The notes under the pieces are model-generated. The model searched no databases and was not told where the DNA came from. It saw nothing but the letters and a program-made list of their open reading frames with translations. Positions 42,262 to 50,109 of a stretch of 64,000 bases of DNA are shown in pieces. The position numbers were made by a program, and so were the translations under genes. Source of the DNA: Aminiphilus circumscriptus DSM 16581 (GTDB lineage: Bacteria; Synergistota; Synergistia; Synergistales; Aminiphilaceae); assembly GCF_000526375.1 (NCBI RefSeq), contig NZ_JAFY01000007.1, positions 930,001 to 994,000 of the forward strand, in the 5' to 3' direction. Position 1 is the first letter of the stretch; each line of letters starts with the position of its first letter.

Positions 42262-42802
42262 ACTCATCCCTCCAGAAATCCGCAAATGGAAGTACTCTTT
42301 CTTATTCTATACCCTGGGACTTCAACAGAACACATGGCCTTCCACTGGAAATAAACTCTCCGGCGCTCTCGTTACAATGAGAACGCGTGCCCCCCGAACC
42401 GGACCGGCATCCTCTCCTCACACTCGCTTTTGCGCACGCTCTTCAAAGCATGCTTCCGGAACATTTCCGGCGCGTTTCCTTCTTCACGCGGAGGTGCCTC
42501 AAGAGAAAATGTGACACTCCCGGAAAAGCTGGACAAGCATCGGCAACCACAGAACACCGCGACGGAGATTTTCCAACCCTGCGCACGCAACTCGGCACGG
42601 CCGCAGAGAGACACGGAATGGCACAACGCAAAAGAGCGGATCCATCGCGGACCCGCTCTTGCACCATGCTTCCAAAAAGAGGCACAACAACTTCCACAAC
42701 ACTAGAGACCGGAGACGACATCGCAGGTAGAACCGCATCGTCCGCACGGCCGCGACCACGACATCGCTTCCGCCAAAAACACGCGAAAACGACGGGGAGG
42801 AT
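42262..42802. other. Intergenic region between frr and arcC
   Basis: 541 bases. The left end holds a possible leftward arcC promoter (TAGAAT near 42307 on the minus strand, weak -35). The frr terminator is at 42630-42660. Frames in between have no binding sites and look non-coding. Confidence 0.45.
42630..42660 (-). terminator. Terminator of the pyrH-frr transcript
   Basis: On the minus strand AAGAGCGG and CCGCTCTT pair, with an inner TCC/GGA pairing, followed by TTTT-rich sequence (stem end plus TTGCG). Confidence 0.55.
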
Positions 42803-43360
42803 CTACTGTTCCATGATCTCCTTTTCCTTTTCCTCCAGAATCTGATCGATCTTCTTGATGAACTCGTCGGTCATCACTTGAATCTCCTTGAGGAATTTGT
42901 CCCGGGCATCCTCGGTGATGAGCGTGTCCTTCTCCATTTTCTTGAAGGTTTCGTTGCCCTCCCTGCGCAGGTTGCGGATGACCACCCGGGCTTCCTCGGC
43001 ATATTTCCGGACGAGCTTGGTGAGGTCCACACGCCGTTCCCGGGTAAGCTCGGGTAGGTTGATGCGGATGTTCTCTCCGTCGTTCTGAGGAGTGACCCCC
43101 AAGGGGGAAGCGAGGATCGCCTTCTCGATGGCCTTGAGGGCCGTCTTGTCCCAGGGGGCGATGAGAATCTGACGGGGTTCTGGAGTTGTCACGGTTCCCA
43201 TCTGCTTGATCGGGGTGGTAGCTCCATAATAATCCACCTTGATTTCCTCAACAAGGGCCGGATGCGCTCGACCAGTACGCACTCCCAGTAGTTCATTCCG
43301 AAAGAAATCAATGGCCTTTTCCATGCGTCCACGCAGATCTTTCATCGCAGCGTTCGGCAT
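42803..43360 (-). CDS. frr: Ribosome recycling factor
   Basis: 185 aa. MKDLRGRMEKAIDFFRNELL, VRTGRAHPALVEEIKVDYYG, TPIKQMGTVTTPEPRQILIA and LPELTRERRVDLTKLVRKYA are diagnostic. With EF-G it splits ribosomes after termination. ATG at 43360 has AGGAG 8 bases upstream; 16 bases separate it from pyrH. Confidence 0.97.
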   Translation of the reverse strand: MPNAAMKDLRGRMEKAIDFFRNELLGVRTGRAHPALVEEIKVDYYGATTPIKQMGTVTTPEPRQILIAPWDKTALKAIEKAILASPLGVTPQNDGENIRINLPELTRERRVDLTKLVRKYAEEARVVIRNLRREGNETFKKMEKDTLITEDARDKFLKEIQVMTDEFIKKIDQILEEKEKEIMEQ

Positions 43361-43376
43361 TCCCGTCACTCCTCTC

Positions 43377-44087
43377 CTACGATACCAGCGTGCCCGTCCG
43401 TTCACCCTCTACGAGCAGTTTCCTGAGATTGCCCTTCCGAAGGATGTTGAAAACGATGATGGGAATCTTGTTCTCCATACACAGGGAAAACGCCGCGGCG
43501 TCCATAACCCGGAGTTGCATCCGTAACGCGTCCAGATAGGTGAGGTGCGACAGAAGACGTGCCTCCGGATGCGTCTCAGGGTCACTCTCATATATACCAT
43601 CCACCTTGGTGGCCTTCAACAGGCAATCCGCATTGATCTCCGCAGCCCGGAGCGCCGCTGCCGTATCCGTGGAGAAATAGGGGGAACCCGTTCCGGCGGC
43701 AAAGATGACGATTCGTCCCTTTTCGAGGTGGCGAAGAGCTCTGCGCCGAATGAACGGTTCGGCGAGCTGGCGCATTTCCACCGCCGTCTGCACCCTGGTG
43801 GGCGTGCCTATCTGTTCCAGGGAATCCTGAAGGGCAAGCGCGTTGATGATCGTCGCCAACATACCCATGTTGTCCGCCTGGGCACGCTCGACGCCTTTCC
43901 GTTCCGCCTCGGCACCGCGGAAAATGTTGCCGCCCCCAACCACGAGGGCGACCTCGATGCCCGCCCGGCCAATCTCGGCAATCTCCTCCGCCATTGCCGC
44001 GACGGTGTCGAAATCCAGGCCGAACTTCTGATCACCCGCAAGCACTTCTCCGGAGAGCTTCAACAGAACACGCTTGAAAGAGGCCAT
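43377..44087 (-). CDS. pyrH: UMP kinase
   Basis: 236 aa, amino-acid-kinase fold. [71 protein letters not shown] and [10 protein letters not shown] match bacterial PyrH. It phosphorylates UMP for pyrimidine nucleotide synthesis. Strong site AAGGAGG upstream of the ATG at 44087. Confidence 0.97.
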   Translation of the reverse strand: MASFKRVLLKLSGEVLAGDQKFGLDFDTVAAMAEEIAEIGRAGIEVALVVGGGNIFRGAEAERKGVERAQADNMGMLATIINALALQDSLEQIGTPTRVQTAVEMRQLAEPFIRRRALRHLEKGRIVIFAAGTGSPYFSTDTAAALRAAEINADCLLKATKVDGIYESDPETHPEARLLSHLTYLDALRMQLRVMDAAAFSLCMENKIPIIVFNILRKGNLRKLLVEGERTGTLVS

Positions 44088-44137
44088 CGCACATCCTCCT
44101 TGCCTTCGCGATATTCCCGCCATCACGAGAAACCCAT

Positions 44138-44170
44138 GAAAAAGGGGCGGAGAAAAAGATCTCCGCCCCT
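44138..44170 (-). terminator. Terminator between tsf and pyrH
   Basis: Minus strand AGGGGCGGAGA, loop TCTTTT, TCTCCGCCCCT, then a run of five T (the last stem base plus the tail). It separates rpsB-tsf from pyrH-frr, so the latter probably has its own start or depends on read-through. Confidence 0.85.
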
Positions 44171-44186
44171 CGTCTCTCCTCTGCCG

Positions 44187-44780
44187 CTATTCCCCGATGG
44201 AGAATCGGGAAAAACGACGGACGACGATATTCTCTCCCAGCTTGGCAATGTTCTCGATCACGAGATCCTTGATCTTCCGGTCCGGATCGCGGATGTAGTT
44301 CTGCTCGAGAAGGCACGTGTCCTCGTAAAACTTCTTGACGCGCCCCTCGGCGATCTTCTCCACGATGTGCGCGGGCTTTCCCTCTTCGAGAGCCTGGTTC
44401 TTGTAGATCTCCCTCTCTCTCTGGAGGTCCTCCGCAGGCACGTCCTCGGGAAGGACGTACTGGGGATTCGCCGCAGCGATATGCATGGCGATTTCGTGTC
44501 CGAGGGTGAGGAATTCGTCGGTGCGGGCCACGAAATCGGTCTCGCAGTTCAATTCCACCAAGGTGCCGATCTTTCCCGTGGTGTGGATGTAGCTGAAGAT
44601 CCTTCCTTCGGAAGCGGTACGACCGGCCTTTTTCGCCGCCTTGGCCAGTCCCTTTTCCCTGAGATAGTCCACAGCCTTTTCGACATTGTTGTTACACTCC
44701 GCAAGAGCCTTCTTGCAGTCCAGAACTCCTGCACCAGTCCGAACGCGGAGTTCCTTCACCTGTTCCATGTCAAGAGCCAT
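44187..44780 (-). CDS. tsf: Elongation factor Ts
   Basis: 197 aa, the short form lacking the second core domain of E. coli Ts. QVKELRVRTGAGVLDCKKAL, GRIFSYIHTTGKIGTLVELN, CETDFVARTDEFLTLGHEIA and MHIAAANPQY are diagnostic. GDP/GTP exchange factor for EF-Tu. GGAGG lies 10 bases upstream of the ATG at 44780, immediately after rpsB. Confidence 0.96.
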   Translation of the reverse strand: MALDMEQVKELRVRTGAGVLDCKKALAECNNNVEKAVDYLREKGLAKAAKKAGRTASEGRIFSYIHTTGKIGTLVELNCETDFVARTDEFLTLGHEIAMHIAAANPQYVLPEDVPAEDLQREREIYKNQALEEGKPAHIVEKIAEGRVKKFYEDTCLLEQNYIRDPDRKIKDLVIENIAKLGENIVVRRFSRFSIGE

Positions 44781-44785
44781 GTTGC

Positions 44786-45625
44786 CTAGGCCTCCTTCCA
44801 ACCTTTGCGTTCCTCGATACCCTCCACGGCCAGCTTTTCTCCGACTTCGCCGTAGGCGTCGTGAAGCTTCTCCCGAACCTCGATGATGTCGCTCTCCCCA
44901 AGGGGACGCCCGTCCTCGTCGAGCGCTCCCGCTTCTCCGTCGACACCCTGGCGTCCCTCGATGACGGCGTTGGCGATGACACCCACCATGAGCTTGATAG
45001 CCCGGATGGCGTCGTCGTTACCGGGGATGGGAAAGTCGATGAGTTCGGGATCGCAGTTCGTATCGACGATGGAGATGACGGGAATGCCGAGCTTCCGCGC
45101 CTCCAGGACGGCGATGTTCTCCCTCCGGGGATCGACGACAAACAATGCCTCGGGAAGATCCTTCATGTCCTTGATGCCCATGAGATACTTCTCGAGCTTC
45201 GCCTTTTCCTTGCGAAGGACAATAGCTTCCTTCTTCGGATAGGTGTCGAGGGTTCCGTCGCTCTCAAGTTTCATGAGTTCCTGCATGCGGTTGACCCGCC
45301 GGCGGATGGTCTGGAAGTTCGTGAGAAGCCCTCCGAGCCAGCGCTGGTTGATGTAGTACCCGCCGCAGCGAGCGGACTCGTCGCGAATGGTGTCCTGGGC
45401 CTGCCGCTTCGTACCGACGAAGAGGACACTTCCACCGTTCTTCGAGACTTCCCGAAGAAAATCGTAGGCCTGTTCGAGCCCCTTCACGGTCTTCTGCAAG
45501 TCGATGATGTAGACGCCGTTTCGTTCCGTGAAGATGTACGGCTTCATCTTCGGGTTCCATCTTCTCGTCTGGTGCCCGAAATGCACGCCGCATTCAAGAA
45601 GCTGTTTCATTGAGACAATTGCCAC
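44786..45625 (-). CDS. rpsB: 30S ribosomal protein S2
   Basis: 279 aa. [75 protein letters not shown] and [20 protein letters not shown] match S2. A C-terminal tail ([20 protein letters not shown] onward) extends it beyond the usual 230-260 residues. GTG start at 45625 with GGAGGAGG upstream; an ATG five codons later is less well placed. Confidence 0.96.
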   Translation of the reverse strand: MAIVSMKQLLECGVHFGHQTRRWNPKMKPYIFTERNGVYIIDLQKTVKGLEQAYDFLREVSKNGGSVLFVGTKRQAQDTIRDESARCGGYYINQRWLGGLLTNFQTIRRRVNRMQELMKLESDGTLDTYPKKEAIVLRKEKAKLEKYLMGIKDMKDLPEALFVVDPRRENIAVLEARKLGIPVISIVDTNCDPELIDFPIPGNDDAIRAIKLMVGVIANAVIEGRQGVDGEAGALDEDGRPLGESDIIEVREKLHDAYGEVGEKLAVEGIEERKGWKEA

Positions 45626-45749
45626 GCGAATTCCTCCTCCTATGGGTGGTTTTCGATCCTCTGCCCAGGTCATCCTTCCGTGAAACCCGATTTCATCAAC
45701 CGGGCACCATCACAGTTGTCCCTGAACATGTGTGATCAGAGCCGAAGGA

Positions 45750-45798
45750 AGTATAGCATACCTCTTTGTTGACCCGCAAGCTTCCCTGCGCGTACAAT
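45750..45798. promoter_or_regulatory. Divergent promoters of rpsB and the CsoR-family gene
   Basis: Rightward: TTGACC (45769-45774), 18 bases, TACAAT (45793-45798). Leftward: TTGCGG (45779-45774), 18 bases, TATACT (45755-45750). The -35 regions interlock, so polymerase binding at one would exclude the other. Confidence 0.6.
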
Positions 45799-45866
45799 GG
45801 TTTGGTTGTCTGTAGGGATCACGCGAAGGCAAGGATGTGCACTCTCATGCAAGGAGGCAAATCCCC

Positions 45867-46190
45867 ATGGCCAAGAAATCCTTGATCGACCAGCTCGACA
45901 CCCTTCCACCGCAACGGAAAGCCATGCTGAACCGCCTGAAGCGCGTGGAAGGCCAGCTGCGCGGCATCCAGCGCATGATCATCGAGGAACAGCCGTGCCA
46001 CACCATCCTCATCCAACTCTCCGCCGCACGGAAAGCCATGCAGCAGGCATGCATCGAGATCCTGAAGAATTACGTGATCGGCTGCGTCGAGACCCAGGGA
46101 GCGCCGGACATGGCGGAACTCGAGAAACTCATCGGCGCCCTCATCGACCTCGCGCCTCCGAAGGGCGACAGCGACTCCTGCAGCCCCTAG
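45867..46190 (+). CDS. CsoR/FrmR-family regulator, CstR-like
   Basis: 107 aa, all-helical DUF156 repressor: RKAMLNRLKRVEGQLRGIQR, then CHTILIQLSAARKAMQQACI and ILKNYVIGCVETQ. The copper site of CsoR is Cys-His-Cys with spacings 25 and 4; here the aligned positions are Cys44, Tyr69 and Cys73, so the His is missing. Two Cys without the His is the CstR pattern, which senses persulfide rather than copper. An extra Cys62 is present. AAGGAGG is 9 bases upstream of the ATG. No target gene is adjacent. Confidence 0.8.
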   Translation: MAKKSLIDQLDTLPPQRKAMLNRLKRVEGQLRGIQRMIIEEQPCHTILIQLSAARKAMQQACIEILKNYVIGCVETQGAPDMAELEKLIGALIDLAPPKGDSDSCSP

Positions 46191-46397
46191 GTTTCCATCC
46201 TCCGCCTCACGGCGGGGAACCAAAAAACGGACACGTACGTTCACCGAGCACGAGGGAAGCGGCAATCCCCTGCGAAATAGCTCAATCGTTTCCCGGGGGT
46301 GTTTTCTCTCCTCACCCGGCTGTTTGTCCCTTCCCGGAGTTTTCGGTCTTCGACGCATTTCTTGTCCTCGGCGGTGGATCGACGTTGTTTCAGGCGC

Positions 46398-46922
46398 TTA
46401 TGGCATCCCGTCTTTCCGAACGGAAGCGAACGGGCCATTCAAAAACAAGGACATCAGATCTCCTTCCCCGATCCGATCCCCCGAAAAAGCATCGATCACC
46501 CCACGTTCCTCGTCCTGGAACCAGACTTTCCAGACGAGCCGGATGTCCTCTTCCCTGACATGCACGGAGGAAACCCTGGAAAAACGGAACAAGCCTCCGG
46601 ATCCGTCGCGATCCTCCGCCGCACGCTGCGCGACGACCTCCGCCTCCCGGGTAGACAGGCGCGGGGATAGCCACTCCGCACGAAGACAGCGCGCCTCCAG
46701 GGAGAGCGCACCATCCAGCAACGTGGCGACGGTGGAAAGGCCGTCCACGAGGACAACGCCCCGCACATAGGAGGGCCGAATAAACATACCTCTTGTAAAG
46801 ATCTCCACAGGGACCACATAGAAGGGGAGCGCGAAGACGCGGGCGGACGGAGGAGGAAAAACGCGAAGAGAAAGGCAGGACACGGTCGCTTCACGGAGGC
46901 GATCCTCGTCCGACACGGTCAT
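46398..46922 (-). CDS. Protein of unknown function
   Basis: 174 aa from the ATG at 46922 (a GTG two codons later, with AAGGAG 8 bases upstream, is equally possible). I do not recognise it. A Pro/Val/Phe-rich N-terminal third (VFPPPSARVFALPFYVVPVE, IFTRGMFIRPSYVRGVVLVD) suggests beta structure; the rest is charged and soluble. No signal peptide, Cys cluster or nucleotide-binding motif. It follows the SRP RNA gene on the same strand and may be co-transcribed with it. Frames extending it upstream run through the SRP RNA and are not real. Confidence 0.55.
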   Translation of the reverse strand: MTVSDEDRLREATVSCLSLRVFPPPSARVFALPFYVVPVEIFTRGMFIRPSYVRGVVLVDGLSTVATLLDGALSLEARCLRAEWLSPRLSTREAEVVAQRAAEDRDGSGGLFRFSRVSSVHVREEDIRLVWKVWFQDEERGVIDAFSGDRIGEGDLMSLFLNGPFASVRKDGMP

Positions 46923-46948
46923 CACTCCTTCACGACACATCGACCCCC

Positions 46949-47059
46949 TGAGGAGGCTCCAGCACCCCCGTGGCACCCGAAGAATTCCGCTTACCGTTGC
47001 TTCCTTCCGGACCTGGCGGGGTTCACGGGTCTTCGCCGCACGGGACTGAAGCCCCCTCC
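46949..47059 (-). ncRNA. ffs: Signal recognition particle RNA (small bacterial type)
   Basis: About 111 nt. The apical domain-IV core CCAGGTCCGGAAGGAAGCAAC with its flanking helix strands is the SRP signature bound by Ffh. The ends pair: 5' GGAGGGGGCTTCAG with 3' CTGGAGCCTCCTC. It lies downstream of two tRNA-Ser genes on the same strand. End positions are set by the terminal helix and may be off by a few bases. Confidence 0.9.
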
Positions 47060-47082
47060 GGGGGCCGAAACCAGACAAAAAA

Positions 47083-47176
47083 TGGCGGAGAGGGCGGGAT
47101 TTGAACCCGCGAGGCACTTTTGTGAGCGCCTACTCGCTCTCCAGGCGAGCGCCTTCGACCACTCAGCCACCTCTCC
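47083..47176 (-). tRNA. tRNA-Ser (anticodon GGA)
   Basis: 94 nt class II tRNA with encoded CCA. Acceptor GGAGAGG/CCTCTCC, anticodon arm CTCGC-CTGGAGA-GCGAG (GGA, reads UCC/UCU), long variable arm (AGGCGCTCACAAAAGTGCCT) and T-arm GCGGGTTCAAATCCCGC. Confidence 0.95.
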
Positions 47177-47234
47177 GCACAAAACGGCTCGACGGATATT
47201 CCTTTGTTGAAACTGCGCACAAGCAGGCAGTCGA

Positions 47235-47327
47235 TGGCGGAGAGAGTGGGATTTGAACCCACGAGACGGCTCAGCACCGCCTAGACGATTTCGAGTCGCC
47301 CGCCTTCGACCACTCGGCCACCTCTCC
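47235..47327 (-). tRNA. tRNA-Ser (anticodon CGA)
   Basis: 93 nt class II tRNA with encoded CCA. Acceptor GGAGAGG/CCTCTCC, anticodon loop CTCGAAA (CGA, reads UCG), long variable arm (GCGGTGCTGAGCCGT) and T-arm GTGGGTTCAAATCCCAC. First gene after the promoter at 47381-47409. Confidence 0.95.
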
Positions 47328-47380
47328 GGATTTCGATTCCGCAGTTCCCAAACCAGTTCCTTCACCGTCGAACGAAGGGC

Positions 47381-47409
47381 ATTATACACAAGTCCGGGGT
47401 CACCTTCAA
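47381..47409 (-). promoter_or_regulatory. Promoter of the tRNA-Ser/SRP RNA cluster
   Basis: On the minus strand TTGAAG (47409-47404), 17-base spacer, perfect TATAAT (47386-47381), 53 bases before tRNA-Ser(CGA). Confidence 0.75.
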
Positions 47410-47466
47410 GCCCCGTCTGCCGAAATGCGGCGAATCGCATCCACACGAGAAGAGCGAACCGATATT

Positions 47467-47991
47467 TCAGCACCCGCGCCGGGAACGGAAAAACCGGGAA
47501 AGAAGGGCCGCGCACTCCTCTTTTAAAACGCCCTTCCGCACCCGACACTTCCAAGGAAATCGCATGTCCCGGGAGAAATCGTAGAGGGATCCCACGGCCC
47601 CCCCCCGGGGATCGTCCGCGCCGAACACCAGTTCCCCCACTCGTGTCTGCAGGAGGGCTCCAGCGCACATGGGACAGGGCTCCAGAGTGACATAGAGGGT
47701 ACATCCGTCCAGGCGCCACGTATCGAGGGCCGACGCGGCCCGCCGAAGCGCCACCAGCTCCGCGTGCCCGAGGGGATCGGACTCGGCCACGCGACAATTT
47801 CGTCCTTCCGCGACGACATCTCCGCCCAGAACGACCACGGCACCCACCGGAACATCTCCCCGGGCGAAAGCCCGATGGGCCTCCTTCAGGGCAAGAGCCA
47901 TGAAGCGCTCGTCGTCGCACCGTTGCCGCAAAAGTTCGCCGGAAGCGGACAGGAGCGTTCTCCCCTTCCATGCACAAGCGTCGCTCGCCAC
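47467..47991 (-). CDS. tadA: tRNA-specific adenosine deaminase
   Basis: 174 aa cytidine-deaminase-fold enzyme. Zinc site and proton shuttle in HAELVAL and TLEPCPMCAGALLQTRVGEL; PVGAVVVLGG and DDPRGGAVGSLYDF are typical of TadA. It makes inosine at position 34 of tRNA-Arg(ACG). The GTG start at 47991 gives about 25 residues before the conserved domain and has a weak binding site; an ATG at 47901 would be closer to usual. It lies 4 bases after speD, with the same direction. Confidence 0.92.
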   Translation of the reverse strand: MASDACAWKGRTLLSASGELLRQRCDDERFMALALKEAHRAFARGDVPVGAVVVLGGDVVAEGRNCRVAESDPLGHAELVALRRAASALDTWRLDGCTLYVTLEPCPMCAGALLQTRVGELVFGADDPRGGAVGSLYDFSRDMRFPWKCRVRKGVLKEECAALLSRFFRSRRGC

Positions 47992-47995
47992 GCCG

Positions 47996-48829
47996 TCACA
48001 CGTTGGCGATGTTCCGCCCGGAGAAGATCTCGTACATCTCCTTCTTCAAAGCCTGTTTGATGCGCTTCTTCTCCCGGGGAAGCAGGTCCTTCTTCCCCGT
48101 TCCGAAGAGATAGTTGTCGAGGTCGAACTCCTTGAGGATCATCTTCGTGTGGAAAAAATTCTCCTGGTACACGTTGATGTCGATCATCTGGTACAGGTCG
48201 CGGGTGTCGCTGGCGATGTAGTTCTGGATGGAATTTATCTTGTGATCGATGAAGAGTTTTTCTCCGTCGAGCGCCCTGGTGAATCCACGAACCCGATAGT
48301 CCAGAACGGCAATGTCCGGGCCGAAAGAGCCGATGAGAAAATTGAGTGCCTTCAGCGGCGAGATTCGCCCGCAGGTGGAAACGTCAATGTCCGCCCGGAA
48401 TGTGCTGATTCCCTGATAGGGGTGACTCTCAGGATAAGTGTGCACAGTGATGTGGCTTTTGTCCAGGTGGGCCACCACCGCGTCGGGAAGCGGTCCGGAC
48501 ACTTCTCCCTCTTCGTCGTGAACACCTTCCACGCCTGGGGCCTCCACCTTTTCCTCGGAGATGAGCATGGTCACGCTCGCGCCCTGGGGGTCGTAATCCT
48601 GGCTGGCGATATTGAGAATGTTCGCGCCGATGATGTTGGCCACTTCCGTGAGGATATCGGTAAGACGCTGTGCGTTGTACTCTTCGTCGATGTAGGCGAT
48701 GTAGTCTCTTCGATGCTGAGGGGTCTTTGCATAACAGATGTCATAGAAGTTGAAGCTCAGGGTCTTCGTGAGATTGTTGAACCCGAAGAGCTTCATTTTT
48801 TTTACCTTCTTGACGGGTTTGATTTCCAA
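47996..48829 (-). CDS. speD: S-adenosylmethionine decarboxylase proenzyme (E. coli type)
   Basis: 277 aa. Near-complete match to the E. coli SpeD class: [75 protein letters not shown] and [20 protein letters not shown]. Self-cleavage before Ser125 in LDKSHITVH generates the pyruvoyl group. It supplies aminopropyl groups for spermidine. TTG start at 48829 chosen for GGGAGG 7 bases upstream. No spermidine synthase is adjacent. Confidence 0.95.
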   Translation of the reverse strand: MEIKPVKKVKKMKLFGFNNLTKTLSFNFYDICYAKTPQHRRDYIAYIDEEYNAQRLTDILTEVANIIGANILNIASQDYDPQGASVTMLISEEKVEAPGVEGVHDEEGEVSGPLPDAVVAHLDKSHITVHTYPESHPYQGISTFRADIDVSTCGRISPLKALNFLIGSFGPDIAVLDYRVRGFTRALDGEKLFIDHKINSIQNYIASDTRDLYQMIDINVYQENFFHTKMILKEFDLDNYLFGTGKKDLLPREKKRIKQALKKEMYEIFSGRNIANV

Positions 48830-48893
48830 CTTTCTACCTCCCTTTCGGACACAAAAATAGAGAAGAGGAAGAACGCTCCCTCTCCGTGGGGAT

Positions 48894-48921
48894 ATTGTAC
48901 ATGTTCCGAAATTCTTCGCAA
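48894..48921 (-). promoter_or_regulatory. Promoter of speD
   Basis: On the minus strand TTGCGA (48921-48916), 16-base spacer, TACAAT (48899-48894). Confidence 0.6.
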
Positions 48922-48941
48922 GGAAATTCCCCGAAGACGCT

Positions 48942-48970
48942 CGGGCAATGTCATGTGCGACATTGCCCGG
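48942..48970. repeat. Perfect 11-base inverted repeat upstream of the speD promoter
   Basis: CGGGCAATGTC and GACATTGCCCG separated by ATGTGC. It lies 20 bases upstream of the speD -35 box, so it may be a regulator site or a hairpin. The surrounding 48830-49241 interval has no other supported gene. Confidence 0.6.
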
Positions 48971-49241
48971 TGCACGATACCGGCGGAAACGGTAGAATAC
49001 GAAGACAATGCAGCGGCCCGGACGTCCTACGCCGAACACGACACCGCGCATTTTTCCTGCACGTTCCGGTTCGTCACCGCGGAAATTCCGGAGATAAAGT
49101 GTACGAGACGACGGTACGTCGCGCAAACTGCCGGAGTTCGTCGCTATTCGGCTCCGACATTCCCTCCGATGCTGATGCGGAGGCATTGCAAGACGGCTCT
49201 ATACGGCTTCGGAGAGGAACTATTTCGAGGAGGGACCTTTC

Positions 49242-49937
49242 ATGGGGGAACAACGTGGGAAATGGTACGGACAATGGATTGCCGGGCTGCTCGCCTTTGT
49301 ACTCTGGAGCGTTCCCGGTGTGGCCAGGGCAGACATGTACCTCCGCAACCTCAAGGACTACGTGGATTTCTTCTCCGGAACAGGGGTGATCACCATAGGC
49401 GTCATGCCTGAAACCTACTCCAGGCTCATTGAGGACTCGGCCATGGTCGAAGACCTTCGTTACGCCTACCTCCTCGCCGACACGAACTACGACGCCTACG
49501 TGGATCCAAGATACCAGTGGTTCCTCATCAAGGGATACACCCCCTTCACCATAGGCATCGAGGACGGCCGGGGATGGACCACATTCTTCACGGACCACAT
49601 GCTCGGGGCGATCCGCATCTACGATAGGACACTTCAGCGCTTCGTGCGCTTCCGCACCTTCGCGAGCAGCCGTGGCGTCTCGGACATCCGCATGATCTGC
49701 GACATCGAGGACGGCGGCCCCTACGACCTGGACGGCTATAAAGGAAACGGCATCGTTGAAGTGGCGGTGGTCATCGGGGCGGGCATCACCGAGGACTACG
49801 ATTTCACGGATTCCCTCCTTGGCGGATGTGCCATTTCGGGCGAAAAAACGGACAGGAGCATGCCACTCCTGCTCCTGTTCTCCGGGCTGCCACTCCTGGC
49901 AGCAACCTGCGCCCTCCGGCGGAAGAGGGCGAACTGA
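49242..49937 (+). CDS. Exported protein of unknown function with C-terminal membrane anchor
   Basis: 231 aa. Signal peptide WIAGLLAFVLWSVPGVARA, cleavage likely after ARA. The mature domain of about 165 residues is beta-rich and aromatic (TGVITIGVMPETYSRLIEDS; DPRYQWFLIKGYTPFTIGIE). The C-terminus has GGC, a short linker, a helix (PLLLLFSGLPLLAATCAL) and RRKR, resembling a CTERM sorting signal, possibly a variant of Synergist-CTERM. AGGAGGG precedes the ATG. I do not recognise the mature domain. Likely anchored at or processed through the cell envelope. Confidence 0.65.
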   Translation: MGEQRGKWYGQWIAGLLAFVLWSVPGVARADMYLRNLKDYVDFFSGTGVITIGVMPETYSRLIEDSAMVEDLRYAYLLADTNYDAYVDPRYQWFLIKGYTPFTIGIEDGRGWTTFFTDHMLGAIRIYDRTLQRFVRFRTFASSRGVSDIRMICDIEDGGPYDLDGYKGNGIVEVAVVIGAGITEDYDFTDSLLGGCAISGEKTDRSMPLLLLFSGLPLLAATCALRRKRAN

Positions 49938-50009
49938 GGAGACCCGCAAGAACACCTGCGGAAAAAGGAAGAGCGGAGGGAGGCACGTCCTGTGGGCTTG
50001 AAGATGTAC

Positions 50010-50059
50010 TCCGAAAACGCAGGAGGAGCGTCTGAGAACGCTCCTCCTGCGTTTTCGGA
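50010..50059. terminator. Terminator-like perfect 22-base-pair hairpin
   Basis: Arms 50010-50031 and 50038-50059 (TCCGAAAACGCAGGAGGAGC plus GT, and the exact complement) with loop CTGAGA, between the convergent exported-protein gene and mrfB. AAAA/TTTT inside the arms and GGAAAAA after allow termination in either direction. Confidence 0.75.
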
Positions 50060-50109
50060 AAAACACGCCCAAGAGGGGAAAGACTGCGTCAGAAAACCTT
50101 CGAGGAGAC

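Noticed and set aside
46923-47117. Upstream extension of the unknown gene at 46398-46922
   Set aside because: The extension runs through the SRP RNA and into tRNA-Ser, so those codons are not protein coding.
47083-47327. Two similar tRNA-Ser genes as a recent duplication
   Set aside because: Anticodons differ (GGA, CGA) and the anticodon and variable arms diverge; shared acceptor ends are expected for tRNA-Ser.
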